Positions 29,089-36,679 of a DNA stretch of 64,000 nt are shown in pieces. Every line of letters begins with the position of its first letter. The first letter of the stretch is position 1. Origin of the DNA: Shinella daejeonensis (GTDB lineage Bacteria; Pseudomonadota; Alphaproteobacteria; Rhizobiales; Rhizobiaceae); NCBI RefSeq assembly GCF_024281235.1, contig NZ_JAHWXY010000001.1:372001-436000 (forward strand). Reading direction: 5' to 3'. The notes beneath the pieces are model-generated. The model had not been told where the DNA came from and searched no databases. It saw only the letters and a program-made list of their open reading frames with translations. Made by a program: the position numbers and the translations under genes.

Positions 29089-29568
29089 ATGACGGATGAC
29101 TATGGCATCCTGCGGCTATTGTCGGACTGCCCGACCGGGGCCGTTTCGCTGGAATGGCTGGAACGCGCCTATGAGGTGCAACTTGCGATCTGCGACACCT
29201 TGGAGGAAATCGCCGACAGTCTGCCCGCCAATGTCGATCCCCGGAAATGCCTCGACGTCGCCCGCGTGCTGCTGCCGCTGGTCATGGACGTCCACCGCTA
29301 CGAGGAAGACACGCTTTTCCCGACCGTCACCGCCCCGGACGGCGAGGAAACGCTGACGGCCTCCCTCGCAAGGCTTCGCTTCGAGCATGTCGAGGACGAA
29401 TGTTTCGCGGAGGAACTGACGGATACGCTCAATCGCCTCGGCCGCGACGACCGGACGGTGAATGCGGAAGCCGCCGGCTACATGCTGCGCGGCTTTTTCG
29501 AATCGATCCGCCGCCACATCGCCTTCGAACGCCAGTTCGTGCTGAAGGGCACCGCCCCGGCGCCATGA
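29089..29568 (+). CDS. Hemerythrin-domain protein
   Basis: A 159-residue all-helical protein with the His/Glu pattern of the hemerythrin HHE domain: [29 protein letters not shown] and [13 protein letters not shown] would supply most diiron ligands. The first-helix histidine expected before the LEEIA segment is not obvious (the helix reads [19 protein letters not shown]), so the site may be modified. The ATG at 29089 has GGAG nine bases upstream; GTG 29071 is an alternative. It is divergent from fixN across a perfect FNR box, which suggests a role in low-oxygen, oxygen- or NO-related chemistry. Confidence 0.85.
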   Translation: MTDDYGILRLLSDCPTGAVSLEWLERAYEVQLAICDTLEEIADSLPANVDPRKCLDVARVLLPLVMDVHRYEEDTLFPTVTAPDGEETLTASLARLRFEHVEDECFAEELTDTLNRLGRDDRTVNAEAAGYMLRGFFESIRRHIAFERQFVLKGTAPAP

Positions 29569-29592
29569 TGCCGGAACGCCGGCAACCGGCCG

Positions 29593-30540
29593 TCACGCCT
29601 TCCGGAAATCCGCAAGGCTGCGCTTGATGTTCCAGCGGTCGTGATACCACAGCCACTGACCCGGATATTCCCGCACCCATTGCTCGACCTTGTCGTTGAG
29701 AAGCTGCGCGGTCGCCTCGACGTCGACGCTGCCGTTGTCACGGCGGGGGATCGTCAGGGCCGGTTCCAGTTCCAGCCGGTAACGGTTGCCCGGCAGGCGG
29801 ATGCAACGGGCCGGATAGACCTCGCAGCCGAACTGCCGCACCAGCTTGGCAAGCAGCGGGTTGGTCTGCACCTCGCGCCCGAAGAACGTCGTATGCAGCC
29901 CCTTGTTGAACTTCTGGTCGACCAGAACGCCGACCGGGCCGCCCGCCTCCAGCTTGCGCGCCAGCGTGAAGGAGGAGCCCGCATGCGAAGGCACCAGATG
30001 GCCCATGCGCTGGCGGCGGAACTCGAAGACCTTCTCGGCGATATAGGGATTGTTCGGCGGCCGGAACAGCACCGTCACAGAAAGCCCGAAGGCGGCGCCG
30101 GCGACAGGCAGGATCTCGAAATTCCCGGTATGGGCCGTAAAGACGATGAAGGGTCGCGGATTGTCGCGCAGATCCATGAAAAGCGGGATGCCGGCGACTT
30201 CCACGCGGCCGGGAGCCGGACGCTCGGGATCGAAGTCGAACAACCGGTCGAGGAAGACATATTCGGCGGCAAGCCGGCCCATGTTGCCCCAGGACTCCAG
30301 CGCGATCGCCTCCAGCTCCGCCTCCGGCTTGTCCGGAAAGGCGTTGCGCAGGTTGGTGAGCATCAGCCCGTGCCGCCGGGTCTTCGGGCCGATGCGGCGG
30401 GCGAAGCGGTCGGCGAAATTGAGCGCCCCGTCGGCGGGAAAGAGCTTCAGCAGGTTGAGCAGGCCGAAAGCGAATTGCGCCACGAGCCACTGCTTGGTTT
30501 TCCTCAGCGCCAGAACGAGGCGTGTGACGAACATCCGCAA
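29593..30540 (-). CDS. lpxXL: LpxXL, lipid A very-long-chain acyltransferase
   Basis: A 315-residue HtrB/LpxL-family acyltransferase with an N-terminal hydrophobic segment and the catalytic HX4E motif in FTAHTGNFEILP (about residue 137), plus RQRMGHLVPSHAGS and VGVLVDQKFNKGL typical of the family. In rhizobia the homologue at this position transfers 27-hydroxyoctacosanoate from AcpXL to lipid A. It is the last gene of the acpXL cluster, four bases after adh2XL, and it converges with the hemerythrin gene. Confidence 0.93.
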   Translation of the reverse strand: MRMFVTRLVLALRKTKQWLVAQFAFGLLNLLKLFPADGALNFADRFARRIGPKTRRHGLMLTNLRNAFPDKPEAELEAIALESWGNMGRLAAEYVFLDRLFDFDPERPAPGRVEVAGIPLFMDLRDNPRPFIVFTAHTGNFEILPVAGAAFGLSVTVLFRPPNNPYIAEKVFEFRRQRMGHLVPSHAGSSFTLARKLEAGGPVGVLVDQKFNKGLHTTFFGREVQTNPLLAKLVRQFGCEVYPARCIRLPGNRYRLELEPALTIPRRDNGSVDVEATAQLLNDKVEQWVREYPGQWLWYHDRWNIKRSLADFRKA

Positions 30541-30544
30541 GGCG

Positions 30545-31573
30545 TCAATCCAGCTTCAGGACGATCTTGCCGAAGACCTGGCGGGTTTCCATCCGTTCCA
30601 GCGCCGTGGCGATACCGTCGAAGGTCACTTCCGTGTCGATGACCGGCGAAACCAGGCCGCGCGCCATCTTCTGCATGGCGTTCGCCATGTTTTCCATCCG
30701 GCAGCCGAAGGAGCCGAAGAGCTTCAATTGCTGCTGGAACAGCATCATCAGGTTCATCTCTGTCGAGACGCCCGACGTGGAGCCGCAGGTGACGAGCCGC
30801 CCTCCCCGCTTCAGGCACAGCATCGAGCCCGCCCAGGTATCCTTGCCGACATGTTCGAAGACGACGTCGACGCCCTTCTTCTTCGTCAGCTTGCGCACCA
30901 CGCCTTCGAAACGGTCCTCGCGGTAATTGATGACATGGTCCGCGCCCAGCGCCTTCGCCTTCTCGACCTTGTCGTTCGAACCGACCGTGGTGATGACGGT
31001 GCAGCCGATTTTCTTCGCAAGCTGGATCGCCGCCGTGCCGATGCCGGAGCCGCCGGCGTGGACGAGGATCGTCTCGCCGGGTTCGAGCCTCGCGTTGTCG
31101 AACAGCATATGCTCGACGGTGCCGAAGGTGACGGGCGCCACCGCCGCGCCGACCGCATCGACGCCGGGCGGGGCCGGCACCAGCAGCCGGGCCGGAAGGT
31201 TCACCTTCTCCTGCGCGAAACCGTCGAGATGAAAGCCGTGCACCCCGCCGACGTGCTCGCAGAGATTGTCCCGGCCCTCGCGGCAGGCCTTGCAGAGACC
31301 GCAGGTGCGCGCGCCATAGATCGAGACCAGCTGGCCCGGCAGCACATTGGAAACGCCCGGACCGAGCGTCTCGACCACGCCGGACGCTTCCGCGCCGATG
31401 ACCAGCGGCATCTTGCGCTTGGCGAACGCCATGCCGCGCCAGCCCCAGACATCGATATGATTGAGGGCGACGGCCTTGACGCGCAGCGTCACCTCGCCGG
31501 GGCCGGGTGCGTCCGGTTCGGGAATGTCGGTGAGTTCAAGCTTGCGGTCGTCGAGAAGCTGGAGGGCGCGCAT
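30545..31573 (-). CDS. adh2XL: Zinc-type alcohol dehydrogenase of the acpXL cluster
   Basis: A 342-residue medium-chain dehydrogenase/reductase. The N-terminal catalytic domain includes GAEASGVVETLG and the structural zinc cysteines in CGLCKACREGRDNLC; the coenzyme domain starts with VHAGGSGIGTAAIQLAKKIG. In the rhizobial acpXL clusters this gene is called adh2XL and is thought to take part in making or modifying the hydroxylated very-long acyl chain; the exact reaction is not established. Same strand, 13 bases after fabF1XL. Confidence 0.92.
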   Translation of the reverse strand: MRALQLLDDRKLELTDIPEPDAPGPGEVTLRVKAVALNHIDVWGWRGMAFAKRKMPLVIGAEASGVVETLGPGVSNVLPGQLVSIYGARTCGLCKACREGRDNLCEHVGGVHGFHLDGFAQEKVNLPARLLVPAPPGVDAVGAAVAPVTFGTVEHMLFDNARLEPGETILVHAGGSGIGTAAIQLAKKIGCTVITTVGSNDKVEKAKALGADHVINYREDRFEGVVRKLTKKKGVDVVFEHVGKDTWAGSMLCLKRGGRLVTCGSTSGVSTEMNLMMLFQQQLKLFGSFGCRMENMANAMQKMARGLVSPVIDTEVTFDGIATALERMETRQVFGKIVLKLD

Positions 31574-31586
31574 GGCTACTTTCCTG

Positions 31587-32873
31587 TCAGGCGGGTTCCG
31601 CCGTCATCACGAGGCTGGCGTTCTGGCCGCCGAAGCCGAAGGAGTTGGACAGAACCGCCGTCACCGGCGCATCGCGCTTCACGTTCGCTACGACGTCGAG
31701 AACGATGGCAGGATCGGGGTTCTGGTAATTGATCGTCGGGGGCAAGGTGCCGGTCAGCATGGTCTGGATCGAGAACACCGCCTCGACCGCGCCGGCCGCC
31801 GTCAGCGTATGGCCGATCATCGACTTGTTGGACGAGACCGGAATATCCGCCAGCGCCTCGCCGAAAACCGTCGACATGGAGAGATACTCCATCTTGTCGT
31901 TTTCCGGCGTCGACGTGCCGTGGGCGTTGATATAGCCGATGCCGCTCTCGTCGATGCCGGCGTCTTCCAGCGCCGCGCGGATCGTCGCGATGGCCGGGCC
32001 GCCGTCCGGCGAGGAGCGGGTGCGATGGAAGTGATCGGCCTTCTCGCCGCACCCCTTCAGGATGCCGAGCACGCGGGCGCCGCGGGCAACCGCCGATTCC
32101 AGCGATTCCAGCACCAGCGTCGCCGCCCCTTCCGCGATGACGAAGCCGTCGCGATCCTTGCTGAACGGCTTCGACGCCTTCTCCGGCGGATCGTTCTGGG
32201 TGGAGAGCGCGGACAAAAGCGCAAAGCGGATCAGCGCCTCCGCCGTCACGGAACCGTCGGTTCCGACCGTCAGGGCCCGGTCGGTGCGCCCCTGGCGGAT
32301 CGCCTCCACGCCAAGCTGGATGGCGGTGGCGCCGGAGGCGCAGGCCGTCGAGAGCGTGACCGGCAGGCCACGCGTGCCGTAGCGATCGGAAAGCCGTTCG
32401 GAAATCGCGCCGAAGGCCCAGGCCTCGTGCAGCTTCGGATCGGGATTTTCCCGCAGCACGGCAAAGAACCGGTCATAGGCGTCGCCCGGCCGCTGCGAGG
32501 GAGCGGCGCGGTCGGCAAGCGCGAAACGGTCGCGCCAGTCCGGCTCGATCGGCGGCGCGGCGAGGAAAAGCGGTCCGCCGAATTCACCGGCAAGGCCGGC
32601 CTGCGCCAGCGCCTCGTCCGTCGTCTCGCGGGCATAGGCATAGGAGCGTTCGACGGGATTTTCGACGGGAACCCCGATAAAATCGACCATGCCGGAAATG
32701 CGGGTGTTCAACCCGTCGACCGGAAAGCGGGTGATGCCGTGGATCCCGGAGACGCCGCCGGTGAGCGCGGCCCAGTTATCCTCGACCCCCTGCCCCAGCG
32801 AGGTGACGACCCCCATGCCGGTGACGGCGACGATGGGACGACCGAGATGATCCCTGAAAGCGGATTTCGTCAT
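31587..32873 (-). CDS. fabF1XL: FabF1XL, beta-ketoacyl-ACP synthase (catalytically intact)
   Basis: A 428-residue condensing enzyme that should extend the acyl chain on AcpXL. The catalytic triad is complete: C178 in LSTACASG, H318 in INAHGTSTPEND and H355 in NKSMIGHTLTAAG. The start at 32873 is supported by position 10 bases after fabF2XL and by ITKSAF...IVAVTGMGVVTSLG aligning with the family N-terminus after a short leader. It is placed beside a second ketosynthase homologue that lacks all three residues, suggesting a working heterodimer. Confidence 0.94.
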   Translation of the reverse strand: MTKSAFRDHLGRPIVAVTGMGVVTSLGQGVEDNWAALTGGVSGIHGITRFPVDGLNTRISGMVDFIGVPVENPVERSYAYARETTDEALAQAGLAGEFGGPLFLAAPPIEPDWRDRFALADRAAPSQRPGDAYDRFFAVLRENPDPKLHEAWAFGAISERLSDRYGTRGLPVTLSTACASGATAIQLGVEAIRQGRTDRALTVGTDGSVTAEALIRFALLSALSTQNDPPEKASKPFSKDRDGFVIAEGAATLVLESLESAVARGARVLGILKGCGEKADHFHRTRSSPDGGPAIATIRAALEDAGIDESGIGYINAHGTSTPENDKMEYLSMSTVFGEALADIPVSSNKSMIGHTLTAAGAVEAVFSIQTMLTGTLPPTINYQNPDPAIVLDVVANVKRDAPVTAVLSNSFGFGGQNASLVMTAEPA

Positions 32874-32883
32874 GGCCGGAACC

Positions 32884-34086
32884 TCACGTCTCTGCCGAAA
32901 GGATGGCGAGGCCCTCGCCGCGCGCATGGCCGACGGTCGTGACCACCGCCGTCGTGGCGGGGCCGGGCATCGGCGTCTCGGCATGGGCATCGAAAGGCGG
33001 AACGGGCTGGCCGTTGCCGAGCGCCAGCGCCGCCAGCGCCAGGCCCAGCGGAAATTGCGCCTCCAGCGCCTGCCCCGTGACGGCGCTGTAGCCGCGCAGC
33101 GCACTGCCGGCGAAGCGCCCGCCGGCCCAGGCTTTTTCCCGCGCCGTCAGGTCGTGCGCGCCGGATGCGCCGGAAAAGACGACGGTTCCCGCCGGATCCG
33201 CGTCGAGATCGCCGGCAAGCCGGTCGAGCCGCGCTTCCAGCCGGCCCGCCTCGCGATTGCCGCGATCGCCGCCGATGGCGTCGATCGTCGCATAGATGCG
33301 CGCACCCCGCGCCTCGGCGTTCTGACGGGATTCCAGCACCAGGAAAGCGGCGGCCGACCCGGTAATGATGCCGCCGCCAGCACTTTCGTCACGCGACCAC
33401 AAGGGCGTCCAGCCGCCGGTCGCATGGGCGCTGATGGCCTCGTAGAGAAGGATGACGTCCTGCCGTTCCGCCACAAGCGCGCTGCCGACGAGCGTATGCG
33501 TCGACTGGCCGGCGCGAATCCGGTGAAAGGCGGTTTCCACGGCGCTGATGCCGGCGGCTTCCTCTCCCATGAAGGTGCGGGAAGAACCGGTGACCTTATG
33601 CACGATGGAAATATTGCCGGCGAGAAGATTGGAAAGCTGCGCGAGGAACAGCGTCGGCCGCAGTTCGGTCGTCAGTTTCTCGTTCAGCAGCCGCTCGCGG
33701 TCATTGCGCTTCAACGCCTCGTCGACGATCAGCGAATCGACCGCGATATCGCGTTCGCCGCCGCCCGCCGCCACGATCATGTCCATCGAGCCGCAGGCGT
33801 CCGCATCGTCCTTGAACCCGGCGTCGTCAAGCGCGAGCCCCGCGGTGAAGACGCCGAGACGCTGCCAGTTTTCCATCTGCCGCTGGTCGCCGCGCCTGGC
33901 GATCTGCTCGCTCCAGTCGATCGCCGGCAGCGGATGCACCGGATAGGGCGAAAAGCGTTCGGTATCGATCTTCAGCACCGGCGCGTCGGCAGCCGAAAGC
34001 ATGGCGGCATGCGCCCCGGCTCCGACGCCCTGACAGCTCACGATCCCGATGCCGGTGATCACCACGTCGTTGCCTGCCCTGGTCAT
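32884..34086 (-). CDS. fabF2XL: FabF2XL, ketosynthase homologue without the catalytic triad
   Basis: A 400-residue thiolase-fold protein in frame throughout and clearly related to FabF (VVITGIGIVSCQGVG start; SSRTFMGEEAAGISAVETAFHRIRAG in the nucleophile region). By eye, the catalytic cysteine position holds Glu176, the NAHGT histidine is lost (FSGASGAHD) and the second histidine is Gln (YSAVTGQALEAQ). It can hardly condense chains by itself. By analogy with the chain-length factor of type II polyketide synthases, it may pair with FabF1XL and set the C26-C28 chain length; this is inference. Tight spacing to fabZXL (2 bases) and fabF1XL. Confidence 0.9.
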   Translation of the reverse strand: MTRAGNDVVITGIGIVSCQGVGAGAHAAMLSAADAPVLKIDTERFSPYPVHPLPAIDWSEQIARRGDQRQMENWQRLGVFTAGLALDDAGFKDDADACGSMDMIVAAGGGERDIAVDSLIVDEALKRNDRERLLNEKLTTELRPTLFLAQLSNLLAGNISIVHKVTGSSRTFMGEEAAGISAVETAFHRIRAGQSTHTLVGSALVAERQDVILLYEAISAHATGGWTPLWSRDESAGGGIITGSAAAFLVLESRQNAEARGARIYATIDAIGGDRGNREAGRLEARLDRLAGDLDADPAGTVVFSGASGAHDLTAREKAWAGGRFAGSALRGYSAVTGQALEAQFPLGLALAALALGNGQPVPPFDAHAETPMPGPATTAVVTTVGHARGEGLAILSAET

Positions 34087-34088
34087 GG

Positions 34089-34571
34089 TCAATTCTCCCC
34101 GGCCGTCGCGGCCAGCGCATCGAGCAATCCGACCTCGTCGGCACGCTTGCGCACGATCGCCGCCAGCGGCACTTCCGCGAAAGGCATGGTGCGCAGCTTC
34201 AGCTGCGCGTCGCAGACCTTCTTGCCCGCAGACGAGATTTTCGCCTTCGTCACCGCATAGCCCGATCCGTCGTGCTCCAGCACCGCTTCGATGTCGAGCA
34301 CCGCATCGGGTTCGACGAAGGCGCGCATCTTGGCCCCGTCGACGCTCATCAGGAACGGCATGGCGGCGAAATCGCTTGCCGCGAGCACGAGAAAGCCCGA
34401 GGCCTGCGCCATGGTTTCGATCAGCAGGACGCCGGGAACGAGCGGCATGCCGGGGAAATGTCCCTCGAAGACCGGGCTTTCCGCCGGCACGACCGAGCGG
34501 GCCTTCAGCACGCGGCGCGCGCCATCGACGGCCTCCACACGATCGATCATCTGGAAATATTCTAGCAGCAT
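34089..34571 (-). CDS. fabZXL: FabZXL, 3-hydroxyacyl-ACP dehydratase homologue
   Basis: A 160-residue hotdog-fold protein with the FabZ active-site segment FEGHFPGMPLVPGVLLIETMAQASG (catalytic His in GHFPG, Glu in IETMAQ). In this cluster it should dehydrate 3-hydroxyacyl-AcpXL during very-long-chain elongation. The start at 34571 is the only good ATG. It follows acpXL after a 122-base gap that contains two hairpins, and its stop is two bases before the fabF2XL start. Confidence 0.94.
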   Translation of the reverse strand: MLLEYFQMIDRVEAVDGARRVLKARSVVPAESPVFEGHFPGMPLVPGVLLIETMAQASGFLVLAASDFAAMPFLMSVDGAKMRAFVEPDAVLDIEAVLEHDGSGYAVTKAKISSAGKKVCDAQLKLRTMPFAEVPLAAIVRKRADEVGLLDALAATAGEN

Positions 34572-34608
34572 CGGATATCATGCCTCCGGCGAAATCCGGA
34601 AATCGAAA

Positions 34609-34661
34609 GGCCTGCCGCAAACGGCAGGCCGCAAGCCAATCGCGCCGGCTTCATCCGGCGC
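34609..34661 (-). promoter_or_regulatory. Two stem-loops between acpXL and fabZXL
   Basis: Reading from acpXL, the first hairpin pairs GCGCCGG and CCGGCGC (34642-34661, 7 bp, 6-base loop); the second pairs GGCCTGCCG and CGGCAGGCC (34609-34630, 9 bp, 4-base loop) and is followed by TTTCGATTT. They could act as a partial terminator or an RNA-stabilising element that raises acpXL mRNA over the downstream enzyme genes. Confidence 0.5.
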
Positions 34662-34693
34662 AACACCGCGCGGGGCGGCCTGTCGCTGTCGTG

Positions 34694-34972
34694 TCAGGCC
34701 TTGGCGGCCCTGAGTTCGTCGATCTTGGCGCAAAGGTTCTTCAGGACGAAATATTCCTCCGTCCCCACCTTGCCTTCATTGACTTCCTGGGTCCACTGTT
34801 CCAGCGGAATCTTGATGCCGAATTCCTTGTCGATCGCAAAGACGATATCGAGAAAATCAAGACTGTCGATACCGAGATCGTCGATCGTGTGGCTATCGGG
34901 CGCGATCGTCCCGCGATCGATCTCGCTCGTCTCGGCGATAATGTCGGCAACCTTGTCGAATGTAGCAGTCAC
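34694..34972 (-). CDS. acpXL: AcpXL, acyl carrier protein for very-long-chain acylation of lipid A
   Basis: A 92-residue acyl carrier protein with the phosphopantetheine serine in [12 protein letters not shown] (Ser37 when counted from the GTG start). The C-terminal part is longer than in fatty-acid ACP, and the sequence [14 protein letters not shown] and [22 protein letters not shown] is diagnostic for AcpXL. The start is taken as GTG 34972: GAGGT lies seven bases before it, and it yields the MTATFDKV N-terminus known for the family. The ATG at 34978, two codons earlier, almost touches the ribosome site. Confidence 0.95.
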   Translation of the reverse strand: MTATFDKVADIIAETSEIDRGTIAPDSHTIDDLGIDSLDFLDIVFAIDKEFGIKIPLEQWTQEVNEGKVGTEEYFVLKNLCAKIDELRAAKA

Positions 34973-35004
34973 GCCCATACCTCATAAATCTTCAGTCGGG
35001 CGAT

Positions 35005-35033
35005 CCTATATGGAAAAGCGACGCCGTTGCCAA
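35005..35033 (-). promoter_or_regulatory. Predicted sigma-70 promoter of the acpXL operon
   Basis: On the minus strand TTGGCA (35033-35028) and TATAGG (35010-35005) are separated by exactly 17 bases. Transcription would start near 34998, giving a leader of about 25 bases before the acpXL GTG. This fits a highly expressed housekeeping ACP gene. Confidence 0.6.
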
Positions 35034-35237
35034 TGGGCTTGATGACAGGCCAGGGGATTCCGCCTTGCAGTGTTGCGCAAACAGCATGTGACGGACGGCG
35101 ATCGAACACCTTCTCCGGCCCCTGACACGACAGGCGTCGAACGCCGCACCCCTTTCAGACAGGCTTCCACCGGCTCGCAGCGCAAGATACGCTTCCCACG
35201 GTAGGCATGGAGCCGGCCGGCAAAAAGCAGGAAGCGT

Positions 35238-35251
35238 TTGATTTTGATCAA
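35238..35251. promoter_or_regulatory. Distal FNR-type box upstream of fnrN
   Basis: TTGAT-TTTG-ATCAA is a perfect FNR/FixK/FnrN box, centred 165 bases before the fnrN ATG. A class II promoter would start near 35286. The rest of the 431-base acpXL/fnrN gap (34979-35409) contains the acpXL promoter and a second, weaker box, but no gene I can support. Confidence 0.85.
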
Positions 35252-35276
35252 ATCACCGGCCGCAGGGCCCGTTAGT

Positions 35277-35290
35277 TTGACAAGTGTCAG
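35277..35290. promoter_or_regulatory. Proximal FNR-type box upstream of fnrN
   Basis: TTGAC-AAGT-GTCAG matches the FNR consensus at nine of ten arm positions. Its centre is 39 bases downstream of the distal box, so it would cover the start site predicted from that box and could repress. The same two-box arrangement, one activating and one repressing, has been described for fnrN of Rhizobium leguminosarum. Confidence 0.65.
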
Positions 35291-35409
35291 GAAGCGCCAC
35301 TTTGCCGCGAGACACACCGCTTTATAAGCGCGCCGGCGTACATTAGGTATGGTCTTGCGCGTGGCGTTCGACGAACGACCCGCATACGTGACGAACGGAA
35401 GGAAACGGC

Positions 35410-36138
35410 ATGGGAATTCTGCATCGGGATATCCGCTCCTCCTCCGACGTTCCGCTCGTCTGCCGGGCCTGCGAGGCGCGACACGGCGGTGTCTGCGCCG
35501 CCCTGTCGCCGGAGCAGCTGTCCGAGCTGAGCAGGCGCTCCACCCGCCATCGGCTCGATGCCGGCACGGAAGTCGTCGGCCAGGGCGAATCCATGGAGCG
35601 CTACTCGAACATCGTCCGTGGCGTCGTCAAGCTGACCAAGGTCATGGCGGACGGTCGCCAGCAGATCGTCGGCCTGCAATTCGCGCCGGATTTCCTCGGG
35701 CGTCTGTTTCTGTCCGAAAGCGCCGTCGCCGCCGAAGCCGCCACTGATACGGAAATCTGCTCCTTCTCGCGCGGAACGCTCGACCAGCTCGTCACCAGGA
35801 CGCCGGAACTGGGAGAGAAGCTGCATCGCCAGGCGCTGAAGGAACTGGACGAGGCGCGCGACTGGATGCTGACCCTCGGCCGCAAGTCGGCACAGGAAAA
35901 AGTCGCCAGCTTCCTCCATCTGATCGCCGTCAACATCGATCCGGAAAACGACAGCACCGCGTCCTTCGACCTGCCGCTGTCGCGCGCCGACATCGCCGAC
36001 TTCCTCGGCCTCACCATCGAGACCGTGAGCCGGCAGTTCACCAGGCTGCGCAAGGAAAACGTCATCCGCCTCGTCAATAACCGTCAGGTCACGGTGCCGG
36101 ACATGGCGCTGCTCACCCGCCTTGCCGGCAACGATTGA
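35410..36138 (+). CDS. fnrN: FnrN, oxygen-sensing Crp/Fnr-family regulator
   Basis: A 242-residue Fnr homologue. N-terminal cysteines C18, C21 and C29 (CRACEARHGGVC) and central C117 are placed to hold an oxygen-labile [4Fe-4S] cluster, which distinguishes FnrN from cluster-free FixK. The cyclic-nucleotide-type beta domain precedes a long dimer helix and a winged helix whose recognition helix ETVSRQFTR (204-212) has the E--SR contacts that read TTGAT half-sites. It should activate fixNOQP and fixGHIS under microaerobic conditions and control itself through two upstream boxes. Confidence 0.96.
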   Translation: MGILHRDIRSSSDVPLVCRACEARHGGVCAALSPEQLSELSRRSTRHRLDAGTEVVGQGESMERYSNIVRGVVKLTKVMADGRQQIVGLQFAPDFLGRLFLSESAVAAEAATDTEICSFSRGTLDQLVTRTPELGEKLHRQALKELDEARDWMLTLGRKSAQEKVASFLHLIAVNIDPENDSTASFDLPLSRADIADFLGLTIETVSRQFTRLRKENVIRLVNNRQVTVPDMALLTRLAGND

Positions 36139-36147
36139 CCGCAAGCC

Positions 36148-36576
36148 TCAGCGCGCCACCACGATACGCGTATTGGCAAGGCCGGCGGCCCGGGCGAGAC
36201 GGAAGAAGGTCGCCGCATTGTCCGGATGCAACCGTACGCAACCATGCGAAGCCGGCCGTCCGAGACGTTTCGTGTCATAGGTGGCGTGAACGGCATAGCC
36301 GCCATTGTAGAAGACGGCAAAGGGCATGGGCGCATTGTTGTATTTGCGCGAACGATGATTGCGCGAGAGCCATTTGGCCGACCAGGTCCCCTTCGGCGTG
36401 CCATAACCCTTCCGTCCCGTGGAAACCGGCCAGCGATACTTGACCACGCCGTTCTGGCTGACGGTCATCGTCTGGCCGGACACGCTCACCCGCGCGACCA
36501 GAGTGGCGGCGGAAGCGCTGACGGCCTGGAACTGGACAAGAAGAATTGCGGATAAGACCAGTAATACCCGGCGCAT
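36148..36576 (-). CDS. L,D-transpeptidase (YkuD domain)
   Basis: A 142-residue exported protein with a signal peptide (MRRVLLVLSAILLVQFQAVSASA) and a compact YkuD domain that ends with HATYDTKRLGRPASHGCVRL, containing the catalytic Cys and His of L,D-transpeptidases. It would form 3-3 crosslinks in peptidoglycan or attach proteins to it. There is no LysM or other binding domain. It converges with fnrN, with nine bases between stops. Confidence 0.93.
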   Translation of the reverse strand: MRRVLLVLSAILLVQFQAVSASAATLVARVSVSGQTMTVSQNGVVKYRWPVSTGRKGYGTPKGTWSAKWLSRNHRSRKYNNAPMPFAVFYNGGYAVHATYDTKRLGRPASHGCVRLHPDNAATFFRLARAAGLANTRIVVAR

Positions 36577-36679
36577 GCCTCCCCCTCTTCACCATTCATG
36601 ATGGCTTTTCATGATCCCCATTTCCGGGGACTGAGAATATTCTGAAAGATTAAAGATTTGACGAAGCCTGCGGATCGGA

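Noticed and set aside
32884-34086. FabF2XL as a pseudogene
   Set aside because: The frame is intact, spacing to neighbours is tight and non-catalytic residues are well formed; loss of the triad looks like change of function.
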